DNA of 62,194 nt, taken from Rhodopseudomonas palustris. GTDB lineage: Bacteria; Pseudomonadota; Alphaproteobacteria; Rhizobiales; Xanthobacteraceae. Below, in pieces: positions 22,759-32,500 of the stretch. The first letter of the stretch is position 1, and every line of letters starts with the position of its first letter. The notes under the pieces are model-generated. The model was not told the origin of the DNA, searched no databases, and was given only the letters and a program-made list of their open reading frames with translations. The translations under genes were made by a program, and so were the position numbers. The stretch spans positions 1 through 62,194 of the forward strand of contig NZ_QKQS01000024.1 of assembly GCF_003226555.1 (NCBI RefSeq), written 5' to 3'.

Positions 22759-24017
22759 CGCAGCACCGCGCGGATGCGCTGATCCGGCTTGACGCCGGTG
22801 GCGAGCGGAATCACGCGGTCGCCGGGAGCGAGACCGTCGATCACTTCGTAGAAGCCGACACCGCGCAGGCCGAGCTTCACCGGCTGGCGCACCGCGCGGC
22901 CGCCGCTCGCCTTTAGCACGTAGGGGGCCGCGGTCGCGTCGTTCACCGCGCGCGCCGGCACGATCACCACGTCGTCGCGCCGCGCGGTGGCGATGTCGAC
23001 CGACACCGTCATGTCCTGACGCAGATAGTCCGGCGGATCGTCGACCTTGAGCTTGATCTCGACCGAGGCGCGGTTGATGTCGACCGATGGGTTGATGTAG
23101 CTCAGCGTCGCATCGAACCGCTTGTCCGGATAGGCGTCGGCGGAGGCCAGCGCGTGCTGGCCGAGCGCGAGCTGGCCGAGATTCTTCTCGTCGATCTGCA
23201 CCACGATTTGGATGTCGCCCGCCGGCGCCAGCACCAGCAGCGCCTTGCCCGGCTGCACCACGCTGCCGCGCTCGACCGCACGGGTGATCAGCACGCCGTC
23301 GCGCGGTGCCACGATGGTGGCGTAGCCGAGTCGCGCCTGCGCGTTGTTGAGATTGGCGAGCGTCTGGCTGAGCTGGGTTTCGGCCATGACGAAGTCGCTG
23401 CCGCCGGGGCTGGAGGTGAACACCTGCAGCTCGGCGGTGCGAACCTGGGTGCGGGCGACGTCGAGATTCTTGGTGGCGTCGTCGAGCGTCGCCTTGGTGC
23501 CGTAGCCGGAAGCCGCCAGCTTGGAGGCGCGCTCGTAGATCGCCTCGGCATTGAGCAGGTTGGCCTGGGCCTGTTTCAGCGCTTCGTCGGCGGCCGGCTT
23601 GGTGAGTTCGCGGAGCTGGCGGACCCTCGCCTGCGCCTGCGCCACGGCGCCTTCGGCCTGCACCACAGAGGCCCGCAATTCCGACGCCTCGATCGCGACG
23701 AGCTGCTGGCCCTGATGGACCTGCTGGCCTTCCTTCACCAGCACGTCCTTGACGGTGCCGGTGATCTGGCTGGCGATTTCGACGCGATACGGAGTTTCGA
23801 TGTGGCCGCTGGCCACAACGGTCTGCACCAGATTGCCGCGCTGTACCGCGACCGCGACCACTTCCGGGCCGAGCAGCAACCTGAACAGGCCGGACCCGGC
23901 CGCGATCAGGACCACCGCGATACCGAGCGCGGCCCATTTGTGACGCCACAATCCGCTCGCCCAGCGTGCGGCCAGATTGGGACGCGGCGCCTCGATCTGC
24001 TCGGTTGTCTGCAACAT
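22755..24017 (-). CDS. HlyD/MacA-type membrane fusion protein
   Basis: 420 aa: an inner-membrane anchor (ALGIAVVLIAAGSGLF), a lipoyl-like half (ASQITGTVKDVLVKEGQQV), a long coiled-coil hairpin (about residues 110-225), the second lipoyl half (ATIVAPRDGVLI) and a beta-barrel. It links the permease to an outer-membrane channel, which is not encoded here. First gene of the three-gene exporter operon. ATG 24017 was chosen because the conserved part starts soon after; an ATG at 24074 is in frame. Confidence 0.9.
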   Translation of the reverse strand: MLQTTEQIEAPRPNLAARWASGLWRHKWAALGIAVVLIAAGSGLFRLLLGPEVVAVAVQRGNLVQTVVASGHIETPYRVEIASQITGTVKDVLVKEGQQVHQGQQLVAIEASELRASVVQAEGAVAQAQARVRQLRELTKPAADEALKQAQANLLNAEAIYERASKLAASGYGTKATLDDATKNLDVARTQVRTAELQVFTSSPGGSDFVMAETQLSQTLANLNNAQARLGYATIVAPRDGVLITRAVERGSVVQPGKALLVLAPAGDIQIVVQIDEKNLGQLALGQHALASADAYPDKRFDATLSYINPSVDINRASVEIKLKVDDPPDYLRQDMTVSVDIATARRDDVVIVPARAVNDATAAPYVLKASGGRAVRQPVKLGLRGVGFYEVIDGLAPGDRVIPLATGVKPDQRIRAVLR

Positions 24018-24168
24018 GATGATCCGCGGTCGATCGCCCTGCCGAGAGCTAGCCTCGGAACCGGTGGGGACCATTGCGAAAGATCAATTGCGGCATCACG
24101 CCCGCGTGCTCAATTTCACAGATTGCCGCGGAGTCGCCGCGGTTTACCGCCTGTGACCGAAGGATGCG

Positions 24169-25170
24169 ATGACGACCTTGATCTTGCTGGCGCTCAGCGT
24201 CGTCGCGTTGTTCACGGCGGCGGGCTGGGTGTCGTGCCGGCTCGCGCGCCGGCTGGAGGCGCGCTATCCGCCGCGCGGCGTGTTCATCAACGCCAACGGC
24301 GTGCGGATGCACGCGCTCGACCTCGCTCCTGCCCGCCCGGCTGCTCCCGGCCAGCCGACCGTGCTGCTGCTGCACGGCGCCAACCTGTGCTGCGAAGACA
24401 TGCGGATGGCGCTCGGCGAGCGGCTGGCGCAGCGGCTGCGGGTGATCATCCCCGACCGTCCCGGCCAGGGCTACAGCGTCACCGGTACCGGCCCGATCGC
24501 CTCGCCGGCCTATCAGGTGACGCTGATCCGCGAGGTGCTGCGCGATCGCAATGCCGGTCCGCTGATCGTGGTCGGGCATTCGTTCGGCGGCCTGATCGCG
24601 CTGCGCTATGCGCTCGACAACCCCGATACCGTCGCCGGGCTGGTGTTGATCAACCCGACCACGCATCCCCGGCCGCAGGGCCTGCCGCTGTTCCAGCGCG
24701 CCGCCGAAGTGCTGATGAAGCCGCTGGTCACCTACACGCTGCTGCCGCCGCTGTCGCTGGCGATGATGCGTCGGATCGCGGCGCGGATTTTCCGCCCCGA
24801 GACGCCGCCTTCCGACTATGCCGAGCGCAGTCGGCTGGCTTTGGCGCTGACCGCCAAACGGTTCGCCGCCAGCCTCGAAGAATATGCCGGACTGCGCGAT
24901 CAGCTGATCGACCACATTCCACGCTACGCCGCCATCCAGGTGCCGACCGTGATCGTCGCCGGCACTGCCGATCCGGTGGTGCCGCCCCAGGTCCATGCCG
25001 AGGCGCTGGCCCAGGCGGTGCCACAGGCGCGGCTGCTGCGGCTGAACGGCGCCGGCCACATGGCGCATCACGCCCATGCCGATACCATCGCGGCCGAGAT
25101 CGAACGGCTGGCGGATGCGGTGACCGAGCGCGCCGCGCCAAAGCGGACCGAAGCGGCCGAACGCACCTGA
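24169..25170 (+). CDS. Alpha/beta hydrolase
   Basis: 333 aa. An N-terminal hydrophobic segment (LILLALSVVALFTAAGWV) is followed by an alpha/beta hydrolase fold with nucleophile Ser in GHSFGGL, acid Asp in GTADPVV and His in GAGHMAHH. The oxyanion region is LLLHGANLC. Substrate cannot be assigned; esterase or haloperoxidase-like families share this layout. Divergent from the exporter operon, 151 bases apart. The hydrophobic start suggests membrane attachment. Confidence 0.88.
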   Translation: MTTLILLALSVVALFTAAGWVSCRLARRLEARYPPRGVFINANGVRMHALDLAPARPAAPGQPTVLLLHGANLCCEDMRMALGERLAQRLRVIIPDRPGQGYSVTGTGPIASPAYQVTLIREVLRDRNAGPLIVVGHSFGGLIALRYALDNPDTVAGLVLINPTTHPRPQGLPLFQRAAEVLMKPLVTYTLLPPLSLAMMRRIAARIFRPETPPSDYAERSRLALALTAKRFAASLEEYAGLRDQLIDHIPRYAAIQVPTVIVAGTADPVVPPQVHAEALAQAVPQARLLRLNGAGHMAHHAHADTIAAEIERLADAVTERAAPKRTEAAERT

Positions 25171-25245
25171 CGCGAGTGACGCCAGCCGCGCGATGAAACT
25201 TCAACCGGGCGGGCGCGTTCCCTCCGGGAACCAATGGAGTCTGTG

Positions 25246-25506
25246 ATGACCACTTTGAAGCTGGCCTGCGCCGTGATGATCCTGTCCGCCGCGACCGCAG
25301 CCCCGGCGCTCGCCGGGCACCGTACGCACCATCACCACCATCGTGTGCACCATCATCCGTCGAGCGAGCCTTACACTCACAATTACGGGCCGCCGGTGTG
25401 GCCGGGCGAGACATTCGCCACCTATGACGGTCCGCTGTCGGCGCTGTGCGGCCAGGGCGCGGCCGCCTATCGCGGGCAGGACGGCCGCCGCCACCCCTGC
25501 TACTGA
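25246..25506 (+). CDS. Small secreted His-rich protein
   Basis: 86 aa with a signal peptide (LACAVMILSAATAAPALA) and a mature N-terminus carrying HRTHHHHHRVHHH, in effect a natural polyhistidine tract, then an aromatic/Pro segment and two Cys near the end (SALCGQ, RHPCY). This suits periplasmic binding of Ni, Zn or Cu, but that is inference. GGAG lies 7 bases before the ATG. No family recognised. Confidence 0.78.
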   Translation: MTTLKLACAVMILSAATAAPALAGHRTHHHHHRVHHHPSSEPYTHNYGPPVWPGETFATYDGPLSALCGQGAAAYRGQDGRRHPCY

Positions 25507-25608
25507 CGCCGTCTCGTCTCGGCATACAGCGCTCGGTTGCATGCGCCGCCGAACGGCGGCACACTTCCGCTGCGGCTACCGCCGCACACGTTTCCACGGA
25601 CCAGACCC

Positions 25609-25836
25609 ATGACCGACACCACCGCCGAAGACGTCCGCAAGATCGCCACCGCCCTGCTCAAGACGGCCATCGAGATCGTCTCAGAAGAGGATGGCGGGGC
25701 GCACAATCAGTGCAAGCTGTGCGGGGCATCGGTACCGTGGCTGCAGACCGGCGACGAGATCAAGCATGCGGACGATTGCCCGGTGGTGATCGCCAAGCAG
25801 GTCCTGTCGGCAAGGCCGAAGCTGCATGCGGTCTGA
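25609..25836 (+). CDS. Small putative zinc-binding protein
   Basis: 75 aa: an amphipathic helix (AEDVRKIATALLKTAIEIV) followed by NQCKLCGAS and HADDCP, a C-x2-C ... H-x3-C set that could hold one zinc. No family recognised. Its end overlaps the start of the transglutaminase-like gene by 11 bases, so the two are probably translationally coupled. Confidence 0.7.
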   Translation: MTDTTAEDVRKIATALLKTAIEIVSEEDGGAHNQCKLCGASVPWLQTGDEIKHADDCPVVIAKQVLSARPKLHAV

Positions 25837-26560
25837 GCCCGCCAGCGGCGGCGCCAACAACGCCGCCTCCGGTATCGCGGTGTGTCTGGCGCCGGCGGAA
25901 TTCGTCGACAGCGATCATCCGGAGATCATCGCGCGCGCCGCTGAGGCGACCCGCGGCGCAGCCACGCTGGCCGACAAGCTGCGCGCGCTGTACCTGACGG
26001 TACGCGACGGCGTCCGCTACGATCCGTACGTCGATTTTTCCAGCCCCGAGATCTTCCGTGCCTCCAGCGTGCTGCGCGCCGAGCGCGGCTATTGCGTCGG
26101 CAAGGCGTCGGCGTTCGCGGCGCTGGCACGCGCCGCCGGGATACCGGCGCGGGTGTGCTTCGCCGACGTGCGCAATCACCTCGCCACCGAGAACCTGACC
26201 CGGACCATGGGCACCGACCTGTTCGCCTGGCACGGCTACGCCGAGTGCTTCACCGGGACGCGCTGGGTCAAGGCATCGCCGACCTTCAACCGTACGCTGT
26301 GCGACAAGCTCGGCGTCGCGCCGCTCGATTTCGACGGCTCGTCGGACGCGGTGATGCAGGCGTTCGACAACAACGATGCGCGGTTCATGGAATATGTCCG
26401 CGACCACGGCGCGTATTTCGATGTGCCGGTGAAATTTCTGCAGGCCGAGATGAAGCGGCAATATCCTCACCTCGCCGAGCAGGGCCGCCTGCGCGGGTCG
26501 ATGGAGGACGAGGCGGCGCAGGATGCCGCGGCGCGCGCCTCGCGTGCGGCTCAGCGCTGA
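25826..26560 (+). CDS. Transglutaminase-like cysteine peptidase-fold protein
   Basis: 244 aa. The Cys-His catalytic elements of the transglutaminase core are visible as RGYCVGKASAFAALARAAGIPARV (Cys near 91) and WHGYAECFTGTRWVKASPTFN (His near 129); the third residue is probably the Asn or Asp that follows. No signal peptide. Such bacterial proteins act as proteases or amide-modifying enzymes; no substrate is indicated. It overlaps the zinc-site gene upstream and is convergent with the FTR1 gene, sharing 10 bases. Confidence 0.82.
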   Translation: MRSEPASGGANNAASGIAVCLAPAEFVDSDHPEIIARAAEATRGAATLADKLRALYLTVRDGVRYDPYVDFSSPEIFRASSVLRAERGYCVGKASAFAALARAAGIPARVCFADVRNHLATENLTRTMGTDLFAWHGYAECFTGTRWVKASPTFNRTLCDKLGVAPLDFDGSSDAVMQAFDNNDARFMEYVRDHGAYFDVPVKFLQAEMKRQYPHLAEQGRLRGSMEDEAAQDAAARASRAAQR

Positions 26561-27426
26561 ATTTCGGCGCGTTTCTCTGCCACGGCGGCCTGTTCAGGCT
26601 CCTCGGCCCTGCGCAGCAGCAGCACGACGCAGATCCAGTACGCGAGGTAGCAGCCGAGCTGGAGCACCGTCGGCTGCGCCCGATAGCCGGTCAGCCCCGC
26701 CACCAGCGCCCCGACCGGCCCGCGGTCGGAGAGCACCGCCGAACTGTCCCACAGCGGTGCGGCCGACGGCAGCGCGCCGAGCTCGCTCAACGTGTCGACG
26801 CCGCTGATCAGCAGCGACGCCGCCAGCAGCAACATCATCACTTCGGTGACGCGGAAGAACAGCCGCCAAGTGACCACCCGGCTGCCGAGCTGCAGCAGCG
26901 CGTAAGTCGCCAAAGCCAGCGTCACGCCGGCGATCCCGCCGAGCACCGGTTCGGCCGGTGAGACGCTTTCGGCCGCCGCCAGCGTGCCGAGCAGGAACAG
27001 AATGGTCTCGGCGCCCTCGCGTGCGATCGCCAGCGCCGCCAGCGTGAACATGCCCCACCAGCTCGCCGCGCCGGTTTCCTGGCGGAGCGCCGCCTCGAGT
27101 TCGTCGCGCAGCGAACTCCCCTGCCCGCGCATCCAGGTGACCATATGGACGATCAGGCCGGCTGCGAGCAGGCTCGCAATCACCTCATAGACCTCGCGGC
27201 TGGCGTGCGGGATCGAACTGCTGGACCATGCGATGGTGGTGCCGAAGCCGATCGCGATCAACAGGCCGGTGGCAACGCCCGCCCACAGATAGCGCCGGCC
27301 GATCCCGCTACCATCGTTGGCGCGCAGCCAGGCATTGAGAATGCCGACGATCAGCAGCGCCTCGACGCCTTCGCGCCAGACCACGATCACGACATTGCCG
27401 AATTGCGACCCGATCATCTGCGCCAA
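26551..27426 (-). CDS. FTR1-family iron permease
   Basis: 291 aa with about seven transmembrane helices and two REGxE motifs, WREGVEALL near residue 19 and AREGAETILFLLG near 140, the iron-binding signature of FTR1/EfeU. Expected to move ferric or ferrous iron across the inner membrane. Partners of the EfeUOB type (lipoprotein, peroxidase) are absent nearby, so it is an orphan. Confidence 0.88.
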   Translation of the reverse strand: MAQMIGSQFGNVVIVVWREGVEALLIVGILNAWLRANDGSGIGRRYLWAGVATGLLIAIGFGTTIAWSSSSIPHASREVYEVIASLLAAGLIVHMVTWMRGQGSSLRDELEAALRQETGAASWWGMFTLAALAIAREGAETILFLLGTLAAAESVSPAEPVLGGIAGVTLALATYALLQLGSRVVTWRLFFRVTEVMMLLLAASLLISGVDTLSELGALPSAAPLWDSSAVLSDRGPVGALVAGLTGYRAQPTVLQLGCYLAYWICVVLLLRRAEEPEQAAVAEKRAEIQR

Positions 27427-27548
27427 TCTTCGCCTTTGCCCGGCGGGGAGCGGTCGTCGGATCAGCGGCGACCAGCCGGCTCACCTGCGACCGAGATCGG
27501 CAATATTACAGCAGTTTGACGAACAACTCACTGCTAATCGGCGGCCGA

Positions 27549-29090
27549 TCACACCAATCGATCGTGATCATCGCGTTCCAGCTGGGACCGACGGCGTTCG
27601 CGATGCGGGACGGCCGATGGGACAGCAAGGCCGGACGATGCATGCGGATCGAACAGCGGGAAGAACCGCCGATCGTCCTTGAGCATATGACCGAGGATCA
27701 CCGAGTTGACCAGAAATGTCCGGAGCTCGGCGAGTGGTTGGTTGCCGGACACAACCGCCTCGCTGATCTGACGGGCTTGGATCAGCAGATGGTCGTGTTC
27801 GGTGCGATGCAGCGCGCATTCATCGTAGCGGGCCGCCTCCAGCACCGCCTGTTCATCCTGGAAGTGTTCGGCGACGCGGCCGAGCAACAGGTCGACGAAC
27901 TCCCTCAGTTTCGACGGCTCCAGCGTGTCGATCTCGCGGCCGAGCAACACATTGGCCAGGTCGAACAGCTCGCGATGCTGGGCGTCGATGGTGGGCTCGC
28001 CGCAGGCGTAGGATTCGTGCCACAGGATCTCCGGCCGTCGCTCGGCCGGATCGTGAGCCGCGGCGTCCGCGCAGGGGTGCGCCCGATCCCGCCGCGCCTG
28101 TTTGGCGACGTACATCCAATGATCGGCGCGCTCGACCAGGTCTTCGGCCCGCTCGCCCGGCCTGAACTCCGCCGCCCCGATCGACACCATCAGCCGCCCA
28201 AGGCTCTCGTGGGTCGACCGGCGGTGCAGCTCGCGGGCCGCGATCGCCGCCCGGATCGTCTCGCCGAGCAGCAGCGCCTCCCGCAGCGGCGTGCGCGGCA
28301 GGATGACGGCGAACTCGTCGCCGCCATAGCGGCACACCAGATCGTCGCGGCGGCAATTGTGCTTGATCGCCGATGCGGCGAGCCGCAGCACGTCGTCGCC
28401 GACCACATGCCCATGGCGATCGTTGAACTGCTTGAAATTATCGAGATCGACGACCAGCAGCGACAGCGGAGCGCTCCCATCGCTGGCGACGTGCTGCGAC
28501 AGCAGGGTCTCGAAATACTTGCGGTTGCCGACCTCGGTGAGCGGATCGGTCATGCTTTCCAGCCGGACCTGATCCAACTGGTCCTGCAATTGCCGAACCT
28601 GCGCCGCCGCAGAGCCGAGCCGTTCGACCAGCAGCGCGTTGGTGGCGCGCATCTCGATCGTCCATTGCAGCAGATCGTCGACGATCGCCGCGACACCGCC
28701 TTCGCTGCCCCCGCCCGCCAGTCGCGGCGCTGCGCTCGACAGCCGGGATTGATAGCCTTGGGTGGCGTCGGACGCCTGCGCGATGACGTCGATCAACCGG
28801 CTCGACTGGGTCTGCACCTCGGCGCCGATCGCCTCGATCCGCGTCGCCGCCTTCGCGGGAAACAGCACCCGCTCGTACAGATCGGCGATGTCACGCGAGG
28901 TCGGCCGCGGCTTGGCGGCGAGCAGCGCGTCGATCGCCTCGGTCAGCGCTTTGTGGCGGCCTGCGAAGAACGTGTACCAGAGCTCGAAGCTCTCCGGATC
29001 GAGCGAAAGATCGAGCTCCCGGATCTGCTCCAGGGCCCGCGCAGAGACGCGATCCTTCCAGTCGCGATCGACATCTATTTGCATGTTCAT
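27549..29090 (-). CDS. Diguanylate cyclase with C-terminal bacteriohemerythrin
   Basis: 513 aa: a helical N-terminal region (1-180), a GGDEF domain (YGGDEFAVILPR, RRDD five residues before as an RxxD inhibitory site), and a C-terminal hemerythrin (WHESYACGEPTIDAQHRELF, HFQDEQAVLEAA, HRTEHDHLL, HMLKDD) with the diiron ligands in place. Oxygen binding should tune c-di-GMP synthesis, as shown for hemerythrin-cyclases of other bacteria. No transmembrane segment. Start ATG 29090; a second ATG at 29084. A protein with the reverse domain order lies at 36369. Confidence 0.9.
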   Translation of the reverse strand: MNMQIDVDRDWKDRVSARALEQIRELDLSLDPESFELWYTFFAGRHKALTEAIDALLAAKPRPTSRDIADLYERVLFPAKAATRIEAIGAEVQTQSSRLIDVIAQASDATQGYQSRLSSAAPRLAGGGSEGGVAAIVDDLLQWTIEMRATNALLVERLGSAAAQVRQLQDQLDQVRLESMTDPLTEVGNRKYFETLLSQHVASDGSAPLSLLVVDLDNFKQFNDRHGHVVGDDVLRLAASAIKHNCRRDDLVCRYGGDEFAVILPRTPLREALLLGETIRAAIAARELHRRSTHESLGRLMVSIGAAEFRPGERAEDLVERADHWMYVAKQARRDRAHPCADAAAHDPAERRPEILWHESYACGEPTIDAQHRELFDLANVLLGREIDTLEPSKLREFVDLLLGRVAEHFQDEQAVLEAARYDECALHRTEHDHLLIQARQISEAVVSGNQPLAELRTFLVNSVILGHMLKDDRRFFPLFDPHASSGLAVPSAVPHRERRRSQLERDDHDRLV

Positions 29091-29595
29091 GATCGGACCA
29101 AGCGGTCTCTCTCGCCCGGGCCGGCGGCCGGGCAGCTGGCGATCGCCGCCGCGGCGACACGCATCCAAGCGCAGATCGGGAACGAAAGGACGTCACGCAT
29201 TCGAAACGACTTGGTCACAAACGACTTTGCGACCCATCCAGTGGCAGGCAACAGTATCTTACCCGCCGGCCCGAAGCCGCAGGCTCGCAAAACTACGCGC
29301 GTGACTTAATCACGATTCGTCCCGAGCAAGGGATACCCGTGTACCGTCTGTGGATTTCAGGTGGATCGACGCGAGGACGGGGCACGATCAGCGCACAGAT
29401 CGCACCGGTGGCCGCATCGAGAAGTTCTGCAAGACTCGTTCGAGGCTGGTCGGAAAGTCCGCTTCAACAATGACGCTTTCTACGGATGGCGCCTGAGAGG
29501 GACCCAACGTGAATTAATTCCCCGGCTGGAATTAGAGTCCGCCCCTGACGAGGACGGACTGATGAAGCGAGCAAATTCTACCGATGAGCAGAGCC
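29091..29595. other. 505-base non-coding left flank of the NTPase gene
   Basis: Lies between the divergent start of the hemerythrin-cyclase and the stop of the giant NTPase gene. Base composition drops towards the NTPase. Short frames (for example 29361-29846 plus) show no recognisable product. I looked for a copy of the tRNA-Ile 3' end or another direct repeat of the right flank and did not find one by eye. Confidence 0.5.
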
Positions 29596-32500
29596 TCACG
29601 GCTGCTCGATCACGATTGCCCGCTGCCTTTCAAGCTCGAAGTCGCCGTAGTCGCTCTCGCGCGTCCAGACGGACCGTTCCACGAACCAACCAAGGCGAAG
29701 GCCGCTCTCGGTCTGCGCCTTGGACAATAGGGAAGCATCGAGATAAGAAACAACGCCGCAGCGCGTATGCCCGCCACGCGGATAGCGCGGTGTCCAGTCG
29801 TCATGCCAGATTTGCGTGGAGGCGACGGGAGAACCAACGCTGCTGAGTTCGAGCGCCGAAGGGCCACACTGCAAAACGGCATCCTCGGGAAGCCAATAGC
29901 TCGCAGGTACGCTTAGGCCGCGAGAATAATAGTCACTCTGCCAATAGCCGAACGGTATGGGCAGCAACGTCTCGCACACCGGCACAGCTTCTCCCTCGGC
30001 GCCTTCCTGCGCAGGGCTGTCTTCCGGCAATGCCAGTTGCCTTCCCCGCGGATCAAAATAGTCGGACAACGGCAGGATCGTCGAAGGCTCGTAGAGATCG
30101 CGATCATCACTGAGTTTGAAATCGTCTGTGACAAAGAAAGCCGTCACAGACAGATGTCCATAGAGCGCCGCGTCCTTACGAAACGGCGTGCTGAGCGATA
30201 CCATTTTCCGGCTGCCGATCTCGCCAGCTTTGACCAGCTCCAGAACAACATCCTTGAAGTCTGGCTCAGCGGCGAGAAAGCGCTCCGGGATGTCCGCCAG
30301 CCAGTCAGGTCTTTTCCCCGGCTCAAGCTCGAACAGGCCGGCGATCGCAGGGGCATTATCAGAGCAGTACTCCGCTGCGAGTTTCGCAGGCATCCCCCAC
30401 AGGTCAACCGCCAGGGCAAATACCCGGAGATAGGCTGAGCGGTAGATTTCGTTCTGGCGCTGGAGATACTGGCCGACGATGCCACCGCGGACTTCGCCTA
30501 CATCGTCAAAATAATAGGGGTACCGGGTGAACCTTGTGTCAAGGCGCTCGCGCAGTTGCTTCCATTCGTATGCCCATTGGCGCAGGAAAGGCTTTCCGAT
30601 CCGTGCTTCAAGACGCCCAAGGTTGTTGGATAGGATGGGCGGAACATGAGCCGTCTTGTGTTCTTCAAAATATCCATCCGGCTCGAAATCGCCCGGCGCC
30701 TCGCCTGAGTGCGCACTGCTCCACGCTTTGGGGTCGAGATCTGTGGCATAGATTTGGTGAAGCAACGCATCCGACAAGGCCGACGGCTTATGAAGGCGGT
30801 CGGCAACATCCGCACGTGATGGCTGCCCAGCCGGATCGGTCAGGAAGATGATTGTCAGCAGAGAACAGGTTTCCGACTCGGTCCGGCAGGCCTCAAGGCG
30901 ATCAAGTAACAGCGAGCCTGCGTTCTTCATCGTGGCCGGGTCGTTCAAAAGGTTCCGAATTTCCTTGGCTGCTCTCCACCGCACCATTGGAACCGGCCAG
31001 TTCAGGCGCTCGAAGAGCAGTTCTAGGGCGAGATCTGCGCCGCTCGGCATCCGCAGCCAAGAGGCACCGGAGATCGGCTGATCCCTGACTTCGCTCACAA
31101 GCGTCTTCACAAACTCGTCTGTGACGGCGGTCGCGATGCCCGTTTGGCCAACCAAGAGAAGGTATCGCACGAGATACTGGTAGCCCAGAACGAAATCTTT
31201 CCCGCGGCGCTGATAGTAGGGAGTCTGAGCTGAAGTCGCCCGGATGAATTCCTGCCATCTCTCGGGATAGGTTTGTGCCGCGAGGGTGAGCCGTTCCATG
31301 ACCTCCTTTTCGGAGGTCCAGTTACTTTGCCAGCCGTGGCGGTAGATGTGCGCCTTTACCAGCCACGGATAGGCCGCATCCTTGCCCTCTTCCGCCAAGC
31401 AGACCTTGAAGGCATGATCCAGAATCTCCTCTGCGTAGGAGTATCGATCCTCATTGTCGAAGAAGGTTCTGATAGAATTGAGCGCAATCGATGCTTTGCC
31501 CTGAGCCTGCCAATGGCTTAGCCATTTACCAAGGAACTCACCTCGATGCCGGTAGGGAAATGCTCCAGACACGAGCCTAACGAGCGCCTTAAAATCACCC
31601 GGCGGTATGGCTGTCGGATCTTGCTGTAGCGCCTTTTCCTCCTCCGGTCTGAGCTCTTCGGTTTTTGGTTCGGTGGCGCTGGCCTTGGGCTCCGAGCGGG
31701 CAAGGAAGTCGACCTGCTTTTGCAGCAGCGAGCGTGCGATCGGCTCGCTTTCGCCCCGCTTTTCCAATCCTCTCAGCATCCTGTCGTCGAGCAGAGTGCC
31801 GGAAAGCGCGGCCGCCGCCCTCGAGGAAAGATCAATTGTGCTCAACGCCGCTTCGAGCGTCTCATCTGCATAGCGCCACTCGTCCTGCGAAACATGGTGG
31901 GCATAGAAGCCCGCAAGGTATTCAGGCATGGTGGTGCACACGACGTCGATGAGTTCGGACCGGACATGATTGGTCTCATCACCGTCAGTAAATTCGGTGA
32001 TCTCATTAATGATAGGGCTGACGACGAAAATCCATTCCTTTGTGCGGCTCGCATCCGCTCCATGCACCTGCTGGATCGCGTCCAGCATATCCATTGCACC
32101 AAGATCCTTTCTCCAGCCATATCCAACAAGGCAATCCGCGGCCCTGAGCATCAGCGCGGCAGGATCCTGGACGTTATAGAGTGAAGCGAGCCTCGCAAGC
32201 TTTGTCCATTGGTCCGATCTCTCGTTGAACTCGCTTACCTTGCCGGCCAGAGCGGCACTCGCTTCCTCAATGAACGTGTTAGCCGCCGCCGCTTCGAGCA
32301 GCGGAAGCTGATTCTCGATATTCTGTTCGATCCAGAGCTGGTTGATCCAATGCAGAGTCTTTCTTGCCCGATTGAAATCATCCGTTGCAATTTCCGGCTG
32401 GTGCTGGTCGGCTAGTCCAAGTAAATGAAGGTCCAGCGCGATATTCGGAAGGGAGTGCCTGAATGCGCGGAACTGCGCTGCGCTGCGGTCGTTCGGACCA

